This document shows positions 61,142-64,000 of a DNA stretch of 64,000 bases, one piece after another. Numbering within the stretch: position 1 is the stretch's first letter; each line of letters opens with the position of its first letter. Below the pieces are notes generated by a model that had not been told where the DNA came from, did not search any database, and saw only the letters and a list, made by a program, of their open reading frames with translations. Source of the DNA: Bacteroidaceae bacterium (GTDB lineage: Bacteria; Bacteroidota; Bacteroidia; Bacteroidales; Bacteroidaceae). Made by a program: the position numbers and the translations under genes. Location of the stretch: contig JAFTNW010000051.1 of assembly GCA_017451695.1 (NCBI GenBank), positions 1 to 64,000 of the forward strand, written 5' to 3'.

Positions 61142-64000
61142 TTATTTATTGTTTATCACTATAAATTTTCCTGTCTTTGTTACCACAGCACCACCCGCCG
61201 AGGATATCGAAGCACGGCACAGATACACCCCTGTGGGCATGGCCGCACCACTCGATGCCGTTACGTTCCAATCATAGGTATAGGTATTCCCTGCACACAC
61301 TGCTCTTTCACTGTTTTTCCACACTACCTGCCCTTGCATATTGAATACCTCCAATGTAACATCTATGGCACTGCCGGGGAGGCTGTGAGTGAGTACAAAT
61401 GTTGATACCTGGCCAAAACGTGCAGGCGAGGGAGAGAGGAGAAGTTTTGAAAACTCGGGGGCGAGGCCCGGCACCACAACAAACGAAAGCTCTGCCACCG
61501 ATGAGTTATTGAACAAATCCCAGGCACGTAACTGCAATTTATGCTCGCCCGCAGGTAACTCGTTAAGAGTAAAACCAACAGAGCCGCGTGTATAATCGCC
61601 CACAACGGGAGTGTATAAACTATTCAGATTATATGTGTGGTTTATATCGTTATCCACAACAAGTATAATATCGTGGCCCACACCTGTCCCCACGGTATTT
61701 ATGCCGTTTTCATCGTAAAATTCGGCATACAGATATGGCGTGGTATTTACCGAGCCGCCATTAACGAACGATGGGCTGCCAAGATAGAGCTTTATCTCGG
61801 GGCCATTGCCATCATTTTCTGTAGAAGAAGATGTGCCGGCAATAAGGAAATTATCGTGACGCCCCTGCGCCATGCCGCTCTTTGAGTTATCCACAGCAAA
61901 GAGGCTGAGCATGCCCTCTTCACCGCTGTAACTGATATCCATAGGAACAGGAACGGTGAATTTGAAACGGCCATTCTTCACAGAGTCGGTACCGGCAAAC
62001 AGTTTTTTCTCATACGCCGTATAGTTGAACACGCCCAATCCTGTGTTGTTGCGGGTTGACAAATCCTCGGCACTGTCGTACAACAACGATGTGAGCACAC
62101 CTGTAAAATCGGTTGCCACGCCGCCGTCAGCGCGAGCCACATAGCCCTCAATTGCAAGTTTACTGCCCGCCGACACATTTGTAACAACCGAAGCGTCTGC
62201 ACCATTGAACTTTTCTATAACGAATTCGTATTGCGGCAATTTAAGGCGCAAGGCAGGGTCGCCCAGCAACACAAACTGCAATTTATTCTCGCTGAAATCG
62301 GTTTCGCCCGAAGAGGAACTTGTAATTACATTGTTTTTGGCCCTGCGCACGGCATCGCCCACAGCCTGTGGCAGGCCGTTATGAGTGGGTGTAAGCAATA
62401 CCCTCATTATCGCACGGTTTATTATGGCATTATACACCTGCAACACGGTGCGGGTAGTGGTAAAGAGAGCAACAGCACCACCGACGGGGTTGAGCAAAGC
62501 CGACTCGGCAAGCGAGCCGTCGCCCATATCAAAAGGACCGATATCGCACGACGATGTTATCCAGAAGGGCAAACGGGGCGAGGCAAGTTCCTGCATATCG
62601 GATGCAAACCACACCATCTCGTGAGAGAGCATGTTGGCACTGCCGTGGCCCGAGTAGTTCACCACAAGAGCACCCTCATCGAGGCGGTTGCGGATAGCCT
62701 CGGTTACAAGCGGATAGCTGTTACCGGTGGAGTTGGCCACAGGCTCAAAATTATCCCAATATATGCGGTCTATTATATACGAAGGGTATTTTTCGGACAG
62801 AACGGCTGCCACGCTCTCGGCATCCTTCATGTGCTGGTTGGGTATATCCTTGTCACCATCGTCGCCAAGCAGTGCTATCACATTCTGCCATGCACCGGCC
62901 TCGGTGTTATTCATATATGCAATGGTTTTATCGACCACGGCATTGGCCTCCACAAGGCTATGCACGGGGAAACGACCCACACCTATATCCACCTTGTCGC
63001 GGGAGTGGTTGGCACCCTCGGTATCATCGAGAAAACCATAATAATCCTCAAGAACGTATGAATATACCGCGCTCACCGAATTTTCGGACTCGTAGCACAA
63101 CAAGTAGTCATCGGGGTTGCGCCCCTTGTATGTGAGCATGCGATTATCCACCACGCCATCGCCAAAAAGCAACAGATATTTGGGAGCATCGGCAGCCGAT
63201 GCCGCACGGTCGTACAGCATTTTCATCAGACGGCGGTATGCTGTGGCATCGGGAGTACCCGATGAGAACTCGTTATACACCTGCTCGGCGGTAACAACGG
63301 CAACCGTTATGCCGTCTATTGTGCGGTGAGCCTCGGCAAGACGCTCGGCAGGCTCCAGAAAATCGCCGTTAGAGGGAACTATTATAACCATATCTGTCTG
63401 CCCAAGTGCATGCAGATTCTGGTTGGTAACCGCACCTACAATCTGCACCGAGGGGAATTTATCGGTTGTGCGCAGTGCCACATACTCCTCATTGTACTTG
63501 GCCGAAGCCACCACGGAATATTCGCCCCCGGCCAAATCGCCCTCAATCTCGCATATTGAATTGGGCGATGTTACCTTCCACACGCGCACCGAATTGTCGG
63601 CACCGCTTATAACATATTTTGCATTTGTTGCCGAGGAGCTTGCCCCACGGAAATTCATCTGCGGCTGTGTGAGAGCAAGACTGCGGGTAAAATTAAGACG
63701 TATGTAATCGAGGTGGCCCGAAACCGCCGATGAGGATGTCGTTTGAGTAATCTTTACCGTGGTTTTTTCATTGGCCGAGGGCACATTGTAACGCCCGCCG
63801 GCTATTCTACCCAAATCGGTAGATGAACTCTTTGACACACTGAAAGAACCCACCCTTGCACCATCAACCTCTATAACCACATTGCTGTTATCGCTTGCAT
63901 CGCTGCCAAAATAGGCATCGAGCACCATGCTTGTACCTGTTATGCCGGGAATATCGAATTTATAGCTCTTGGTGCGCCCCTGCGCATAGTTATAATCGTC
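61142..64000 (-). CDS. porU: T9SS sortase PorU (5' end cut by window edge)
   Basis: An open frame of about 952 residues running out of the window, so the signal peptide and N-terminus are missing. It is a gingipain-like C25 peptidase. The catalytic His is in NYSGHGSANML (codon at 62645-62647) and the Cys in WITSSCDIGPFD (62546-62548). Ig-like and CTD-like beta domains follow, ending with FNMQGQVVWKN and TGVYLCRASI segments of a type A T9SS C-terminal domain. PorU cleaves that domain from cargo and attaches cargo to A-LPS. Next to porV (48-nt gap). Confidence 0.93.
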   Translation of the reverse strand, partial: DDYNYAQGRTKSYKFDIPGITGTSMVLDAYFGSDASDNSNVVIEVDGARVGSFSVSKSSSTDLGRIAGGRYNVPSANEKTTVKITQTTSSSAVSGHLDYIRLNFTRSLALTQPQMNFRGASSSATNAKYVISGADNSVRVWKVTSPNSICEIEGDLAGGEYSVVASAKYNEEYVALRTTDKFPSVQIVGAVTNQNLHALGQTDMVIIVPSNGDFLEPAERLAEAHRTIDGITVAVVTAEQVYNEFSSGTPDATAYRRLMKMLYDRAASAADAPKYLLLFGDGVVDNRMLTYKGRNPDDYLLCYESENSVSAVYSYVLEDYYGFLDDTEGANHSRDKVDIGVGRFPVHSLVEANAVVDKTIAYMNNTEAGAWQNVIALLGDDGDKDIPNQHMKDAESVAAVLSEKYPSYIIDRIYWDNFEPVANSTGNSYPLVTEAIRNRLDEGALVVNYSGHGSANMLSHEMVWFASDMQELASPRLPFWITSSCDIGPFDMGDGSLAESALLNPVGGAVALFTTTRTVLQVYNAIINRAIMRVLLTPTHNGLPQAVGDAVRRAKNNVITSSSSGETDFSENKLQFVLLGDPALRLKLPQYEFVIEKFNGADASVVTNVSAGSKLAIEGYVARADGGVATDFTGVLTSLLYDSAEDLSTRNNTGLGVFNYTAYEKKLFAGTDSVKNGRFKFTVPVPMDISYSGEEGMLSLFAVDNSKSGMAQGRHDNFLIAGTSSSTENDGNGPEIKLYLGSPSFVNGGSVNTTPYLYAEFYDENGINTVGTGVGHDIILVVDNDINHTYNLNSLYTPVVGDYTRGSVGFTLNELPAGEHKLQLRAWDLFNNSSVAELSFVVVPGLAPEFSKLLLSPSPARFGQVSTFVLTHSLPGSAIDVTLEVFNMQGQVVWKNSERAVCAGNTYTYDWNVTASSGAAMPTGVYLCRASISSAGGAVVTKTGKFIVINNK

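Overview
The window comes from a Gram-negative member of the Bacteroidales (Bacteroidota). The evidence is: four type IX secretion (T9SS) genes (porT, porG, porV, porU); the order porG-uppS-bamA-ompH-murI typical of that order; Bacteroidota-type promoters (TAnnTTTG or TAnnTTCG near -7, often with TTG/TTTG upstream) and few Shine-Dalgarno sequences; bacteroidal lipoproteins; and tryptophan synthase TrpB2. The sequence does not resolve genus or species.

Layout. 1-2014: 3'-truncated minus-strand gene for a secreted Ig-like/dockerin protein. 2.2-5.1 kb: UDP-galactopyranose mutase, a sugar-phosphate nucleotidyltransferase and an aquaporin. 5.6-31.9 kb: a 26-kb plus-strand array of about 20 genes with no gap over about 52 bp. 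32.0-32.8 kb: a small secreted protein and tRNA-Met. 32.9-50 kb: housekeeping genes (HAD phosphatase, ribF, CPBP protease, esterase, trpB2, porT, ferredoxin, rubrerythrin, fumarase, hflX, dprA, TPR lipoprotein, xerD, O-methyltransferase, rbfA, lolC-like permease, murI). 50-57.3 kb: an outer-membrane biogenesis operon (DUF6242-like lipoprotein, porG, uppS, bamA, three Skp/OmpH chaperones). 57.4-64.0 kb: ribD, a metallophosphoesterase, ispF, porV and the 5'-truncated porU.

The notable part is the 26-kb array. It starts with an SrfB-like ASKHA ATPase and two SrfC-like P-loop proteins, the pair known from the enterobacterial srfABC operon. It continues with a membrane-anchored subtilisin, a multi-pass membrane protein, two paralogous G-domain proteins, two membrane proteins carrying tandem arrays of six and about seven C2H2-type zinc fingers, three exported or anchored proteins rich in helix, a tail-anchored protein with repeated beta-sandwich modules, DUF1294, an exported von Willebrand A protein, a DUF2135/YfaP-like protein, a sigma-70-like factor with two tiny companions, and a membrane M48 metalloprotease. 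Several members are tandem duplicates, and in two places the duplication edges can still be read. I infer a multiprotein envelope machine: NTPases in the cytosol, coupled through membrane proteins to zinc-finger, coiled-coil and vWA parts that probably face the periplasm, with its own proteases and possibly its own sigma factor. I know of no described system with this full composition. Its purpose (defence, antagonism, stress response or surface assembly) cannot be read from the sequence.

The flanks look like ordinary core genome. Most operon ends there carry long, near-perfect hairpins, several of which overlap stop codons.
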